From: Mesotoga infera
Lineage (GTDB): Bacteria; Thermotogota; Thermotogae; Petrotogales; Kosmotogaceae
Direction of reading: 5' to 3'
DNA: 64,000 nucleotides
Assembly (NCBI RefSeq): GCF_900157305.1
Contig: NZ_LS974202.1
Span: 1,674,001 to 1,738,000, forward strand
In this document: one piece after another, positions 34,730-44,284 of the stretch
Numbering within the stretch: position 1 is the first letter of the stretch
Layout of the letters: each line of letters begins with the position of its first letter
The notes under the pieces: generated by a model
The model's database searches: none
What the model was told of the DNA's origin: nothing
What the model saw: only the letters and a program-made list of their open reading frames with translations
Translations under genes and position numbers: made by a program

Positions 34730-36111
34730 ATCTTTCGGCCGGCTGCGGGTTTGAGTACATAAAGGGACTGGTCGAGACATTTACCCCTATGGGTAGAAAG
34801 AGGCTTTACGGTATCTCTTTCCTGACGGAGCGAAGCCGGATAGAGGAAGAGTACGACCGTCAAGAGGACATGAAGGAGATAGCGGCCAATCCCGATAAGG
34901 TCGTTTCGATAATTTCTAGATTCAGAGATATCTCGGCTACTCTGGAAAACCTGACGGCCGGAGCGGTGCTTGACGAGGTGGAACTCTTCGAAATAAAGAG
35001 CTTCGCGATCTGGAACGAGAAACTCAGAGAACGTCTTGGCAACTGTCCTAGATGGATGAGACTTCCCGACCTTTCGGCCGTGATCGGTCTTCTCGATCCA
35101 GAAAAGACAGGGCTGGAGAGTTTCTACATCTCCGATCTCTTCGACGAGTCGCTGCCGGAACTGAGGAGAAAAATCGCGCAGTGTCAGAGAAGTGACGATC
35201 CGCGCGACAGGGAGAGAGCGGCCGGCTTGCTGGAGATGAACGCTCAGGTAGAATCTAAGGTTAGAGCCAGACTCTCGAAAGAGCTGCAAGTGTTTTCGGA
35301 TAATCTATCGCTCTCTCTGAACAGGGTGGGCGATATCGATCTAACACTGGCCAAAGCGATCTTGAATGCGAGGCTGAAACTGGTGAGACCTTCGATAGTG
35401 GAGGATGCCTTCGCTTTCGAAGGGCTTTTCAACCCCGAAGTGGCACGCATTCTTTCGGAAAAAAATAAAGTCTTCCAGAGCTATTCGCTCTCTCTGAGAA
35501 AATCGACTCTCGTGATCGGAGGTAACATGACGGGGAAGTCTGTCTTTTTAAGAACTCTGGCGCTTGTCCAGACGATGTTTCAGCATGGTTTCTTCGTTCC
35601 GGCGGAGAAGGCTTCGCTGACCCCGTACGACAGGATAGTCTATTACAGCGGCGATCACCAGTCTTTTGAAAACGGTCTCTCTTCCTTTGCCGGAGAGGTG
35701 GAATTCTTGAAGGAAGCGGTAGGTATCGTCTCCCGTGGAGAAAGGGGTCTCTTTCTCTTCGACGAAATCGGAAAGAACACCAACCCGCTGGAAGGACCTG
35801 CCTTTCTGTTGGCGGCGATGGAGTACCTCAGTCGCGGGAGCGGTTGCAGGGCCGTCTTCTCTTCGCACTACGAAGAAGCGCTCGAAAACAGAGATGCCCA
35901 GCTGCTCATGGTCAGGGGTTTGGATCACAGGAAACTCTCTAGTCGAAAACGGCGGGAGATTTCTTTCTATATAGATCACACGGTACAGGAGATAGATGAA
36001 TTTTCCGGCTTTCCGAGGGAGGGGACAGTCATAGCCCGACTGCTCGGGATGGACGATGATTTTTTAAAGCTGGTAGAAAAGCACCTTGATGGAGGAAAAA
36101 ATGAAAAGTAA
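34726..36111 (+). CDS. kamC: Lysine 5,6-aminomutase reactivase ATPase KamC (MutS-like)
   Basis: The 461-residue protein has a MutS-like C-terminal ATPase. Walker A is GGNMTGKS (265-272), the Walker B region is GLFLFDEIGKNT (341-352), and FSSHYEE holds the conserved His. The N-terminal half is helical like the MutS core/lever, but the DNA mismatch-recognition domain is absent. It therefore acts as a protein-remodelling ATPase instead of a repair factor. Its place between kamB and kamD, with overlaps on both sides (4 and 11 bases), supports the reactivase role. Confidence 0.88.
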   Translation: MNLSAGCGFEYIKGLVETFTPMGRKRLYGISFLTERSRIEEEYDRQEDMKEIAANPDKVVSIISRFRDISATLENLTAGAVLDEVELFEIKSFAIWNEKLRERLGNCPRWMRLPDLSAVIGLLDPEKTGLESFYISDLFDESLPELRRKIAQCQRSDDPRDRERAAGLLEMNAQVESKVRARLSKELQVFSDNLSLSLNRVGDIDLTLAKAILNARLKLVRPSIVEDAFAFEGLFNPEVARILSEKNKVFQSYSLSLRKSTLVIGGNMTGKSVFLRTLALVQTMFQHGFFVPAEKASLTPYDRIVYYSGDHQSFENGLSSFAGEVEFLKEAVGIVSRGERGLFLFDEIGKNTNPLEGPAFLLAAMEYLSRGSGCRAVFSSHYEEALENRDAQLLMVRGLDHRKLSSRKRREISFYIDHTVQEIDEFSGFPREGTVIARLLGMDDDFLKLVEKHLDGGKNEK

Positions 36112-37660
36112 ACTCGATCTCGATTTTCGAAAGGTTGAACGGGCAAGAAAACTTGCGGTGAACATCGCGGATGGTGTACAGAATTTCGTGGCCGGGAGAA
36201 CAACCGTGAGCGTAGAGCGGGCTGTTTGCCGACTGATGGGTATCGACGGAGTGGATTCTTATGGGGTACCGTTGCCGAACATCGTCGTTGAGCACCTGGC
36301 ATCCAGGAACCTTCTTCAGGAAGGCGCTTCGTACTGCATCGCGAACGCCATGATGAAGACAGGACTATCTCCGCAGAGAATTGCCGAAGAAATATCGGCC
36401 GGTAGGCTCGACCTGTTGAGCATGAATTACAGTGGGGAAGAAGAGGTATATGGATTTCTGGAACCCTTTGCTCAAAGAGCTATAGAGAAGATACGCGACA
36501 GAAGGTTCGAAAGAGAGGCTCTCATCGAAAGGTTAGGCGAAGGGCCGCGGCCTTATCTGTACGTGATCGTGGCAACCGGAAACATCTACGAGGACGTCGT
36601 TCAGGCACGAGCTGCGGTCAGCCAGGGAGCAGATATAGTGGCAGTCATAAGATCGACAGGACAGAGTTTGCTGGATTACGTCCCTTACGGTCCAACGACA
36701 GAAGGCTTCGGGGGAACTTACGCCACCCAGGAAAACTTCAGGATCATGAGGACTGCCCTCGACGAAATGGGCGAAAAGGTAGGTAAATATATACGTCTAT
36801 GCAACTACTGTTCGGGTCTGTGCATGCCGGAGATCGCCGCGATGGGGGCGATGGAGCGTCTCGACGTGATGCTCAACGACGCCCTTTACGGGATACTTTT
36901 CAGGGATATAAACATGCAACGAACATTGATCGATCAATTCTTCTCCAGAGTCATAAATGGGTTTGCGGGTGTGATAATAAACACCGGAGAAGACAACTAT
37001 CTGACCACCGCAGACGCCTACCAGGAAGCCCACACGGTTCTGGCGTCCCAATTCATAAACGAGAGACTGGCCTTGATCGCCGGTATTCCCGAAGAGCAAA
37101 TGGGGCTCGGTCACGCCTTCGAGATGGACCCCGATATTGAGAATGGCTTCCTGTACGAGCTGGCCCAAGCCCAGATGAGCAGGGAGATCTTTCCAAAAGC
37201 CCCGCTGAAGTATATGCCTCCCACCAAATTCATGACCGGCAACATCTTCAAAGGTTATGTTCAGGACGCCCTGTTCAATGTCGTTTCAATCTGGACCAAC
37301 CAGGGGATACAGCTTTTGGGAATGCTGACCGAGGCGATACACACGCCCTTCATGGGAGACAGATATCTGGCCATAGAGAACGCGAAGTACATATTCAACA
37401 ACATGCGTGCGTTGGGAGATGAAGTGGTTTTCAAGAAGGACGGGATAATCCACGCCAGGGCTAACCAGGTGCTAGATCAGGCAATAGAACTCCTCACTGA
37501 AATAGAGGAAGACGGTCTTTTCCGGGCGCTCGAGAGGGGAGTTTTTGCCGGAGTCAGACGCCCTGTCGAAGGAGGTAAGGGACTGTCGGGCGTGGTTTTG
37601 AAAGGGGAGCGTTACAGAAATCCATTTCTTGAGAAAATGCTTGGGGGGTCTTACATATGA
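36101..37660 (+). CDS. kamD: Lysine 5,6-aminomutase alpha subunit
   Basis: The 519-residue product is the large subunit of the adenosylcobalamin- and PLP-dependent mutase that moves the terminal amino group of beta-lysine to give 3,5-diaminohexanoate. Conserved segments include YVIVATGNIYEDVVQA, DIVAVIRSTGQSLLDYVPYG and LCNYCSGLCMPEIAAMGA. The length matches known KamD (about 515). ATG at 36101 was chosen because GGAGGA lies 7 bases before it; the ATG at 36086 has no such site. It overlaps the kamC end by 11 bases and the kamE start by 4. Confidence 0.95.
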   Translation: MKSKLDLDFRKVERARKLAVNIADGVQNFVAGRTTVSVERAVCRLMGIDGVDSYGVPLPNIVVEHLASRNLLQEGASYCIANAMMKTGLSPQRIAEEISAGRLDLLSMNYSGEEEVYGFLEPFAQRAIEKIRDRRFEREALIERLGEGPRPYLYVIVATGNIYEDVVQARAAVSQGADIVAVIRSTGQSLLDYVPYGPTTEGFGGTYATQENFRIMRTALDEMGEKVGKYIRLCNYCSGLCMPEIAAMGAMERLDVMLNDALYGILFRDINMQRTLIDQFFSRVINGFAGVIINTGEDNYLTTADAYQEAHTVLASQFINERLALIAGIPEEQMGLGHAFEMDPDIENGFLYELAQAQMSREIFPKAPLKYMPPTKFMTGNIFKGYVQDALFNVVSIWTNQGIQLLGMLTEAIHTPFMGDRYLAIENAKYIFNNMRALGDEVVFKKDGIIHARANQVLDQAIELLTEIEEDGLFRALERGVFAGVRRPVEGGKGLSGVVLKGERYRNPFLEKMLGGSYI

Positions 37661-38442
37661 GTGGTTACTCTTTGGAAAGCAAAAAGCCGGATAGAGCGCT
37701 GGACTTGACCAGGATCAGGCCTTATGGTGACACCATGAACGATGGAAAGGTTCAACTGAGCTTCACGCTTCCTGTGCCGAACGGACCGGAGGCCGTCGAG
37801 GCGGCCAAGATTCTTATGAGAAAGATGGGTTTCAAAGAGCCACAGATAGTCTTCTCCAGGGAAATATCGGAAAGCTTCACCTTCTTCGTGGCTTACGGCG
37901 TGTCGATACACGAGATCGATTACTCCTCTATAAAAGTTCCGAAACTCTCCCTCGAGAAAATGTCGATGGAGGAGATCGACAGATTCATAGATGAGAGGAT
38001 AAGAAGAAAAGTGGTGGTGGTCGGCGCCAGCACTGGAACCGACGCCCATACGGTTGGGATAGACGCGATAATGAACATGAAGGGGTTTGCTGGTCATTAC
38101 GGGCTGGAGAGGTACCGCAACTTCACGACCTACAACATGGGAAGCCAGGTACCGAACGAAGAGCTGGTGGCGAGGGCTATTGAGGTCGGTGCCGACGCCA
38201 TACTAGTCTCCCAAACCGTTACTGCGAAGAACGTTCATTTGAAGAACATGGCCGATCTCGTCGAACTTCTAGAGGCCGAGAATCTTCGCAAAAAGATTAT
38301 TCTCATAGCGGGTGGGGCCAGGATCACGCACGAACTTGCTAAAGAGCTCGGTTACGACGCCGGGTTCGGACCGGGCTCGTTCGCCGAGGATGTCGCGTCT
38401 TTCATAGTGCAAAAGCTTGAGACCATGATTGGAAATCTATGA
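37657..38442 (+). CDS. kamE: Lysine 5,6-aminomutase beta subunit, B12- and PLP-binding
   Basis: The 261-residue product has the cobalamin motif DAHTVGIDAI with the lower-axial His at 131. Lys142 lies 11 residues later (IMNMKG), exactly the spacing of the His133/Lys144 pair known in the clostridial enzyme, where the lysine forms the PLP imine. The SQTVTAKNVHLKN and IAGGARI segments complete the B12 Rossmann-like domain (DxHxxG...SxT...GG). It closes the operon, starting in the kamD stop (ATGA). The pairing with KamD is certain from sequence and context. Confidence 0.96.
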   Translation: MSGYSLESKKPDRALDLTRIRPYGDTMNDGKVQLSFTLPVPNGPEAVEAAKILMRKMGFKEPQIVFSREISESFTFFVAYGVSIHEIDYSSIKVPKLSLEKMSMEEIDRFIDERIRRKVVVVGASTGTDAHTVGIDAIMNMKGFAGHYGLERYRNFTTYNMGSQVPNEELVARAIEVGADAILVSQTVTAKNVHLKNMADLVELLEAENLRKKIILIAGGARITHELAKELGYDAGFGPGSFAEDVASFIVQKLETMIGNL

Positions 38443-38481
38443 TAGAATTTCTTATCGCTTACTTTCTGGGGGTAGATCCTT

Positions 38482-39384
38482 ATGAAGACTCTGGTTGTCG
38501 TTAATCCCAACGCCAGTCACGGCGAATCTGGTAAGGATTTTGAAACGACAGTAAAGGGAATGATAAGGGAGAGACTGGGTAATTTCGACTTGCATGTCAC
38601 TACCGGTCAGGGAGATGCGATGTCTTTCGTGTCCGATCACGGAGATTACGAGAGAATAATTAGTGTCGGGGGCGACGGTACGCTGAATGAGGTCGTAAAT
38701 GGAATCATGAACAGCCAGTCGGGTGCCATGCTTGGCATGATAGCTGTAGGTTCGGGCAACGACTTCGCCAGAAGCATCGGTTTGACCCGTAACTACGGCA
38801 AGATGGTCGATATCGCCTGTGGAAACAAAACCCGATACGTCGATCTCTTCGAAGTGAGGTATAGAACCTTCTCTGGCGAAAAGGCTGCGAGATTCGCCGT
38901 GAACGTCGTGGGAGCCGGTTTCGATGCGGCAGTTACCAATCGGATGAATCGCTCGAGGTTCAAAACCAGCGGTAAAATGGCATATCTTTTATCATTCTTG
39001 ATCGAATTTTTGACCACCAGGACTTACAAACTCAACTACACCATAGACGGTGGCGAGTTCTCCGACAGGTACTACTTTTTGACCATGGGAAACGGGAATT
39101 ACTTCGGCGGGGGTATGAGGATAGCGCCGAACGCCGTCGTCGACGACGGGCTCATAGACATAGTTGGAGTCACCAATATGGCCAAGATCAGGTTGCTGTA
39201 CCACTTCCCCAAGATTTACAAGGGCGAGCATTTGAAGATAGATACTGTCTGCCATCATGTATCGGAGAGAATTTCCGTGAGCAGCGATAGGGATGTTATC
39301 ATACAGATGGACGGAGAAGTCGTCGGGGAGCTCCCGATGGAAATCTCCGTCCACAAAAAAGCTCTCTGTATTCTTTCAGCGTAA
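38482..39384 (+). CDS. Diacylglycerol/lipid kinase family protein
   Basis: The 300-residue product has the DAGK catalytic pattern: VVNPNASHGESGKDFE at the start, the nucleotide motif SVGGDGTLNEVVNGIM near residue 57, and GSGNDFARSIG near 88. The C-terminal half (FGGGMRIAPNAVVDDGLIDIV) is typical of the YegS/BmrU/DgkB group. It likely phosphorylates diacylglycerol or a related lipid. RBS GGGGGTAGAT precedes ATG at 38482. It lies 39 bases after kamE but seems unrelated to the lysine pathway, and it converges with the next gene by 9 bases. Confidence 0.9.
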   Translation: MKTLVVVNPNASHGESGKDFETTVKGMIRERLGNFDLHVTTGQGDAMSFVSDHGDYERIISVGGDGTLNEVVNGIMNSQSGAMLGMIAVGSGNDFARSIGLTRNYGKMVDIACGNKTRYVDLFEVRYRTFSGEKAARFAVNVVGAGFDAAVTNRMNRSRFKTSGKMAYLLSFLIEFLTTRTYKLNYTIDGGEFSDRYYFLTMGNGNYFGGGMRIAPNAVVDDGLIDIVGVTNMAKIRLLYHFPKIYKGEHLKIDTVCHHVSERISVSSDRDVIIQMDGEVVGELPMEISVHKKALCILSA

Positions 39385-40251
39385 TACTTTCAGATTTATG
39401 ATGGCGCTCTCGAAGGAGAGGTTAGTGTTGTATTCGTTTCCGGCGCTTTCGTAGATGTACTCCTCTCCCGAACCGGTATTGTTGAGATCGGACTTCACAT
39501 TTTTTATGGCTGCCGTCGCTCTCAAGAAGGCCCGTACATTTTTTGGTATAAAGATATCCCCGTTCGAAATCGCGGTTTTAACTTCGATTCTGGAGTTCGA
39601 GACGGCAGGGACTTTGAAATCGGCTTTCAGTACGGCACAATTGACATCCAGTTCCTCGACTTTCAAACCGGCGATGTCGAAACTCCCGTTGACGGCCGCG
39701 GTGTTCAGCTTGATTATGTATTTGTAGGCAGGGTTGAGTTTCAAAACCATAGTGCTCGAGGTTAGCCAAGATAGACTCGAATCGGTCTTAAGGGTCCATT
39801 TCTTCAAAGTCGAACTACCGCTTTCCTCGATCTTCAGATTTGCTCCCCTGATTGTGTGATCCACATGGGCTACGGTGGAAAGCGGAGCCGCCGTTTCCAT
39901 CGCTTCGATCCTTATGTTCACCATGGGTAGATCGATCTGTATCTCCACAACCGTGAGTTCTTCGGTTGTTTTCAGTAGCGTCGTTTCCGATACGGTTCTG
40001 CTTCCGGAAAGGAAGGCCGAAGGCCAGAAGAAAATGAAGAGTATGAAGCAGACCGTTAGAAATGCGTTCAAGTACCTCAGCCACTTGAGTCCCTTCACCC
40101 CTGACAGTATGCTCAACCCTATGAAAACAAGGATTATAGGCCAGTAGTTAATAAGGTTGACGAAGGCATTCAGAAGAGTATCGCCAGTGAAGATACCGAA
40201 AATCAGCAGTATCCCAACGAGTACAAATATCAACCCCATCGCGAGTTTCAT
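39376..40251 (-). CDS. LiaF-like membrane protein with C-terminal adhesin-like beta domain
   Basis: The 291-residue product begins MKLAMGLIFVLVGILLIFGI and has about three N-terminal membrane segments. The C-terminal half has repeated short strands such as LNTAAVNGSFDIAGLKVEE and VKTAISNGDIFIPKNVRA, the repetitive beta-helix-like pattern of LiaF/DUF4097-type envelope proteins. ATG at 40251 was chosen because GGGGATGA lies before it; the longer frame starts inside the upstream gene. It follows the PspC gene by 4 bases, a pairing typical of envelope stress modules (PspC with LiaI/LiaF). The function in stress sensing is inferred. Confidence 0.75.
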   Translation of the reverse strand: MKLAMGLIFVLVGILLIFGIFTGDTLLNAFVNLINYWPIILVFIGLSILSGVKGLKWLRYLNAFLTVCFILFIFFWPSAFLSGSRTVSETTLLKTTEELTVVEIQIDLPMVNIRIEAMETAAPLSTVAHVDHTIRGANLKIEESGSSTLKKWTLKTDSSLSWLTSSTMVLKLNPAYKYIIKLNTAAVNGSFDIAGLKVEELDVNCAVLKADFKVPAVSNSRIEVKTAISNGDIFIPKNVRAFLRATAAIKNVKSDLNNTGSGEEYIYESAGNEYNTNLSFESAIINLKVLR

Positions 40252-40255
40252 GCTA

Positions 40256-40699
40256 TCATCCCCTGTTGATGGATTTATAGATGACGAATCCTCCACCGGC
40301 CACTAGAACGGCTCCTATGACGAACTTCCAGAAAACACCACTGAAGATGTTCCAGGGTGTGAATGTGCCGAGCAAGAGAGCGATACCAAATATTATTAGC
40401 ACAATGGCTATTATTATCTTGCTCTTGTCGTCGGATATCTCCATTCTTGGTTTGTCTTCTATTGGTTTGCCTTCCTCGTCCATTATGACAACGTTGTTTT
40501 CACTGTTCAAAGGTTCACGCGGGATTATGAACATACCGATGATGTAGATTATCAGCCCGGCTCCGCCGGCGAAAATCAGGGCTACGAATATCAGGCGAAC
40601 TATTACCGGATCGATCTCCAGATAACTTGCTACGCCGCCGGCAACGCCGTCGATCACTTTGTCTCTTCGAGATTTGTAAAGCCTCTTCCTTGTATCCAA
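40256..40699 (-). CDS. PspC domain membrane protein
   Basis: The 147-residue product has the PspC motif LYKSRRDKVIDGVAGGVASY followed by DPVIVRLIFVALIFAGGAG, then a second hydrophobic pair ending in VFWKFVIGAVLVAGG. PspC proteins are membrane partners in phage-shock-type envelope stress response. TTG at 40699 was chosen because AGGAGG lies 8 bases before it, while the GTG at 40708 almost touches that site. It precedes the LiaF-like gene by 4 bases. Confidence 0.85.
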   Translation of the reverse strand: MDTRKRLYKSRRDKVIDGVAGGVASYLEIDPVIVRLIFVALIFAGGAGLIIYIIGMFIIPREPLNSENNVVIMDEEGKPIEDKPRMEISDDKSKIIIAIVLIIFGIALLLGTFTPWNIFSGVFWKFVIGAVLVAGGGFVIYKSINRG

Positions 40700-40851
40700 G
40701 AGAAACACCTCCTGTCAGGATTTATCATAAAATCCTCATTGAAAATGGACATTAGCATTATAATATGCGTACTGTTAAATTTATACTTGTTCATAGATTT
40801 TTGAACTTTTTCAGCGAAACATCCCGGTGATTTGAGTTTTTGGGGGTTGAG

Positions 40852-42780
40852 ATGCAATTAATCTTCATTGTTCCCGCAATAACAATATTGGTATTTATAG
40901 GGTTTCTGCCGATCTTCACGGCCTTTTCCGACGCTATGACAATAAATGGAATACCGAGCTTTTTGAACTTCCAGTACATATTTCAGGATCAAGATTTCAT
41001 GTACAGCCTGAAGATTTCACTAGTTTGGGCCCTTTTAAACACCCTGCTCTCGCTCTCGCTGGGTTTTTTGATAGCCCATCACCTTAACAGGGCTAGAAGA
41101 TGGCGATTGATATACCTGGCGCTTCTGGTTCCGTGGGGACTTCCGGTCTATATAGGTGTACCGATATGGAGGGCCATCGTGCACGGAGGAGGCGGCACTT
41201 CGATACTAAACCTGATTGGCATCGATATAAATCTTCTCACCGACCCTATAGCGTCGTTTCTAGCCGCCCTCTTTGTCAGTGTTTGGTTCAGCCTGCCGCT
41301 GACCGTCTTCGTTCTCTGGGATTCGATGGCCACTGTTCAAAACAGTCTTATAGATGTCGCGAAGATCGACGGCGGAAGCCTGTCAACCGTGCTTTTCAGT
41401 ATTTATCTCCCCATGATGAAGCCGGCCCTGATAACCATGTTTACGATCAACTTCATAAAGTTCTTGAAGGAGTTCACGGTGGTTTTTCTCATGACCGACG
41501 GAGGCCCTCCACTTCTGTCAGGCTTCACAAAGAGGAGCATAATTGGTGCCACTACAACACTGGATATATTTATTTACGGCATTTTCACCGGTCGAAGTTC
41601 AACGGGCATCGCCTCGGCTTACTCGGTTTTGACGCTTCTGATGGTAGCCTTTGTGATGATTCTCTGGTTTCTGTCCAGCAGGGTCGAGCTGAACGCTCAC
41701 CTTCTAATCATACTTGTGGTTGCCTCGCAGACAACGCTCGGCGGTTATGTAGGTCTCTTCTTCGGAGGTCTGTACCTCCTGTCTATATGGAAGAAGGGAT
41801 TGTTCAAATATATAGTAATCGGCGATATCGCAGCCTGCCTTTTGCTCAGTTTGTTCAACGGATTCCTCCGAGGCTTCAACGCGGCCACGATAATCTCTCT
41901 GATAGTCTTTCTGATACTCAGAAGGGAGAAGGGTAGTACAACCGTTGTAAAAAGGGGCGAAAGGGTTCTGAAACTTCTCACCAGGATCGTTCTGGCGGGC
42001 GTACTGATCGCCTCCGTCCTTCCCCTTTTCGTTCTGTTCTGGATAAGCCTATCAGGACTTTCGACAACTTACATGGACACATTTCTCCCCAGATATTTCA
42101 CTCTGGATAATTTCGTGAGGGTGGTAGGAGAGGAAGGAATAATCACAACTCTTCTAAACACCCTTTTCGTTTCTCTCGTTACTGGACTGGCCGTGCCTTT
42201 ACTCACATTTCAGTTTGCCCTCACCTTGAGGAAGCTCAGAAACTCGCTCTCGGACATCGTAGTTGTCATATTGAACATCGTGGGCGTGATAGGTGGTATG
42301 CACACACTGGTTCCATTGTACTCCATATTCAGATCACTGGGAATGATAGACAGCTATTTTCCGGTGATACTGGTTTATATCTCCCACGCTATACCATTTT
42401 CGGTTTTCACCATAAGAACCTACCTAGAATCCGTGCCAGAGAGTCTGGAGGATCAGGCGAGGATCGACGGAGTTGGAACGGTCTCCTTTGGTTTCAGGAT
42501 ACTCCTGCCCCTATCCAGACCGGTGCTGACGACCTCGTTCATAGTGGCCTTCATCGGCGCTTGGAACGGTTTCCTGGCACCGCTTCTATTCCTACTGAGC
42601 GATAGTAAATACACGATGGGAGTCAAGCTCTACACGTATGTCGGCAGTCTCGGTTCTGGTAATCCTCAGTGGAACATATTCGGTGCGGCTTCCATAATAA
42701 ACTTGCTAGTTATGGGTGTTGTATTCTATACTTTTAAAGGATATCTTGGTAAGACTCCGTTATCGGAAAATTATGAATAA
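40852..42780 (+). CDS. Fused sugar-type ABC permease (MalF- and MalG-like halves in one chain)
   Basis: The 642-residue protein contains two complete binding-protein-dependent permeases. The first (about 1-280) has an EAA loop DVAKIDGGSLSTVLFSIYLP near 168-190, and the second (about 370-642) has DQARIDGVGTVSFGFRILLP near 534-553. Between them lies an extra stretch with about three hydrophobic segments (residues 285-360). Normally these are separate proteins. ATG at 40852 follows GGGGGTTGAG. The binding-protein gene is downstream, but no ATPase gene is in the operon, so a shared ATPase such as a MsmK/UgpC-type one elsewhere is expected. The sugar is unknown. Confidence 0.88.
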   Translation: MQLIFIVPAITILVFIGFLPIFTAFSDAMTINGIPSFLNFQYIFQDQDFMYSLKISLVWALLNTLLSLSLGFLIAHHLNRARRWRLIYLALLVPWGLPVYIGVPIWRAIVHGGGGTSILNLIGIDINLLTDPIASFLAALFVSVWFSLPLTVFVLWDSMATVQNSLIDVAKIDGGSLSTVLFSIYLPMMKPALITMFTINFIKFLKEFTVVFLMTDGGPPLLSGFTKRSIIGATTTLDIFIYGIFTGRSSTGIASAYSVLTLLMVAFVMILWFLSSRVELNAHLLIILVVASQTTLGGYVGLFFGGLYLLSIWKKGLFKYIVIGDIAACLLLSLFNGFLRGFNAATIISLIVFLILRREKGSTTVVKRGERVLKLLTRIVLAGVLIASVLPLFVLFWISLSGLSTTYMDTFLPRYFTLDNFVRVVGEEGIITTLLNTLFVSLVTGLAVPLLTFQFALTLRKLRNSLSDIVVVILNIVGVIGGMHTLVPLYSIFRSLGMIDSYFPVILVYISHAIPFSVFTIRTYLESVPESLEDQARIDGVGTVSFGFRILLPLSRPVLTTSFIVAFIGAWNGFLAPLLFLLSDSKYTMGVKLYTYVGSLGSGNPQWNIFGAASIINLLVMGVVFYTFKGYLGKTPLSENYE

Positions 42781-42889
42781 TCCTCCGAGCATTTCCTCCT
42801 GAAAGGATTTTGCTGCCTCCCTTGGAGAAATGCCGATAGGGTGTGACTGGAAACGGTCATGCCTCCCGTGCTTGGAAAGGAGGTATATT

Positions 42890-44284
42890 TTGAAACTTCG
42901 CGAACTGACGGTCCTGTTGTGGCTTTTGATTACTCTGTCCTGCCTGTCTTTCGAAGTGTTGCTGAACGACGAGTTGATCAGGAGCTGGGACGGCTCGCTC
43001 CTACAGTACTGCTATGACCTTCCCGAAGGAAAAGCAATACCGCTTTTTGAGATTCTCCCGCCGGTTGTCGAAAGAGAGAGGTTTCTTGTGGAAACCGAAA
43101 GGGGTCAGTTTTCGGACGTACCGACAGACTCGCTTCTCGTGTGGAAGGGCGGCGACTGGTTTCTCCATCTGGAAGGAGAAAGTCTAAAGATACTTTCCGT
43201 GATCGTTTATGGCGAACCCATCGATAACGATTACCTGCAGGTTTGGCTTGATTGGGAGGGCATAAAAGCCCTCAAAGAGTCTATCGAGAGATTCTCCTCT
43301 ATCAACGGTCTGAGAATCGAAACCCGGGAAGTCCCGAAGGCTTCAAGTAAACTCATCTCACTTGTCAGGGCTCGTGGCGAAGTTCCAGATGTGATCATGG
43401 TTCAGTCGAGCGATATTCCGGGACTGGTATATGAGGAGGTCATTCAATCTCTCGATTATATTCCCACACATGGTCTATCTGGTCTATCTTCGTTCAACTA
43501 TGAAGGGAGATTGTGGGCCATCCCCTTCTATTTCGATTGTCAGCTGGTGTTCTACAACCGTGAACTCGTGGGGGAAATCGATCCCGAATGGACGCTCCAA
43601 GATCTCGAGAATATTTCAAAAAATCCCGCGAGCGGTGGAGCCGGCTGGAATATTTATTCGGCCTACTGGTTTATCCCTTTCCAGCTAGGATTTGGCAAAA
43701 AAGATCTGATCGAGGAAGGGAGAGTTACGGTTCTAGATAGCTCCACGCAAGAGGCGCTCGACTATCTGGTCGAGAAGGTCAATGATGGCACCTTCAGAGC
43801 TCTCGAGCGAGACCCGATGATAAGTCTCTTCGCTTCGGGAAAGGTCGGGATAATACTATCTGGTTCCTACATGATAGAGCAGTTCGAGAAAATAGGTATA
43901 GATTTCGGGCTGGCTCCCTATCCCGAACCTTTGAGGCCCGTTCTGGACTACAAGGGTCTTGCGATAACCTCAAAGACTCGCAACCCCATCCTGGCCAGAA
44001 GACTGATAGAGTTTCTCACATCGAAGTACGTGCAGGCGAGCTTCTGCAAGGCTTCCTACAAGATCCCCTCGAGAAAGGAAGCGCTTGATTGGTTGGAGCT
44101 GAACTTTGCTATATCCAGCAGCCTTGAGAGAGGCTACCCGCTGCCGGCCGATACTCTGTACGAACTCTACAAAGACACTATGTGGAAACTGATAAGGCTG
44201 GCCATATCCGACAGACTGGGAGTGAGAGAAGTGCTGGAACAGGGGCAGAAAACCATAGACGAAAATTCAAGGGGTGTTCAATGA
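42890..44284 (+). CDS. Sugar-type extracellular solute-binding protein with extra N-terminal domain
   Basis: The 464-residue product has an N-terminal signal (LLWLLITLSCLSFE) and then about 90 residues that are not part of the usual fold. The family 1 binding-protein core follows (ALKESIERFSSINGLRIETRE, DVIMVQSSDIPGL, WAIPFYFDCQLVFYNREL, GKVGIILSGSYMIEQFEK). The TTG start at 42890 was chosen because AAAGGAGG lies 8 bases upstream. It works with the fused permease encoded just before. The N-terminal region has a short FEVLLNDE start and an IPLFEILP segment, and it resembles the small gene that follows. The ligand is unknown. Confidence 0.85.
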   Translation: MKLRELTVLLWLLITLSCLSFEVLLNDELIRSWDGSLLQYCYDLPEGKAIPLFEILPPVVERERFLVETERGQFSDVPTDSLLVWKGGDWFLHLEGESLKILSVIVYGEPIDNDYLQVWLDWEGIKALKESIERFSSINGLRIETREVPKASSKLISLVRARGEVPDVIMVQSSDIPGLVYEEVIQSLDYIPTHGLSGLSSFNYEGRLWAIPFYFDCQLVFYNRELVGEIDPEWTLQDLENISKNPASGGAGWNIYSAYWFIPFQLGFGKKDLIEEGRVTVLDSSTQEALDYLVEKVNDGTFRALERDPMISLFASGKVGIILSGSYMIEQFEKIGIDFGLAPYPEPLRPVLDYKGLAITSKTRNPILARRLIEFLTSKYVQASFCKASYKIPSRKEALDWLELNFAISSSLERGYPLPADTLYELYKDTMWKLIRLAISDRLGVREVLEQGQKTIDENSRGVQ

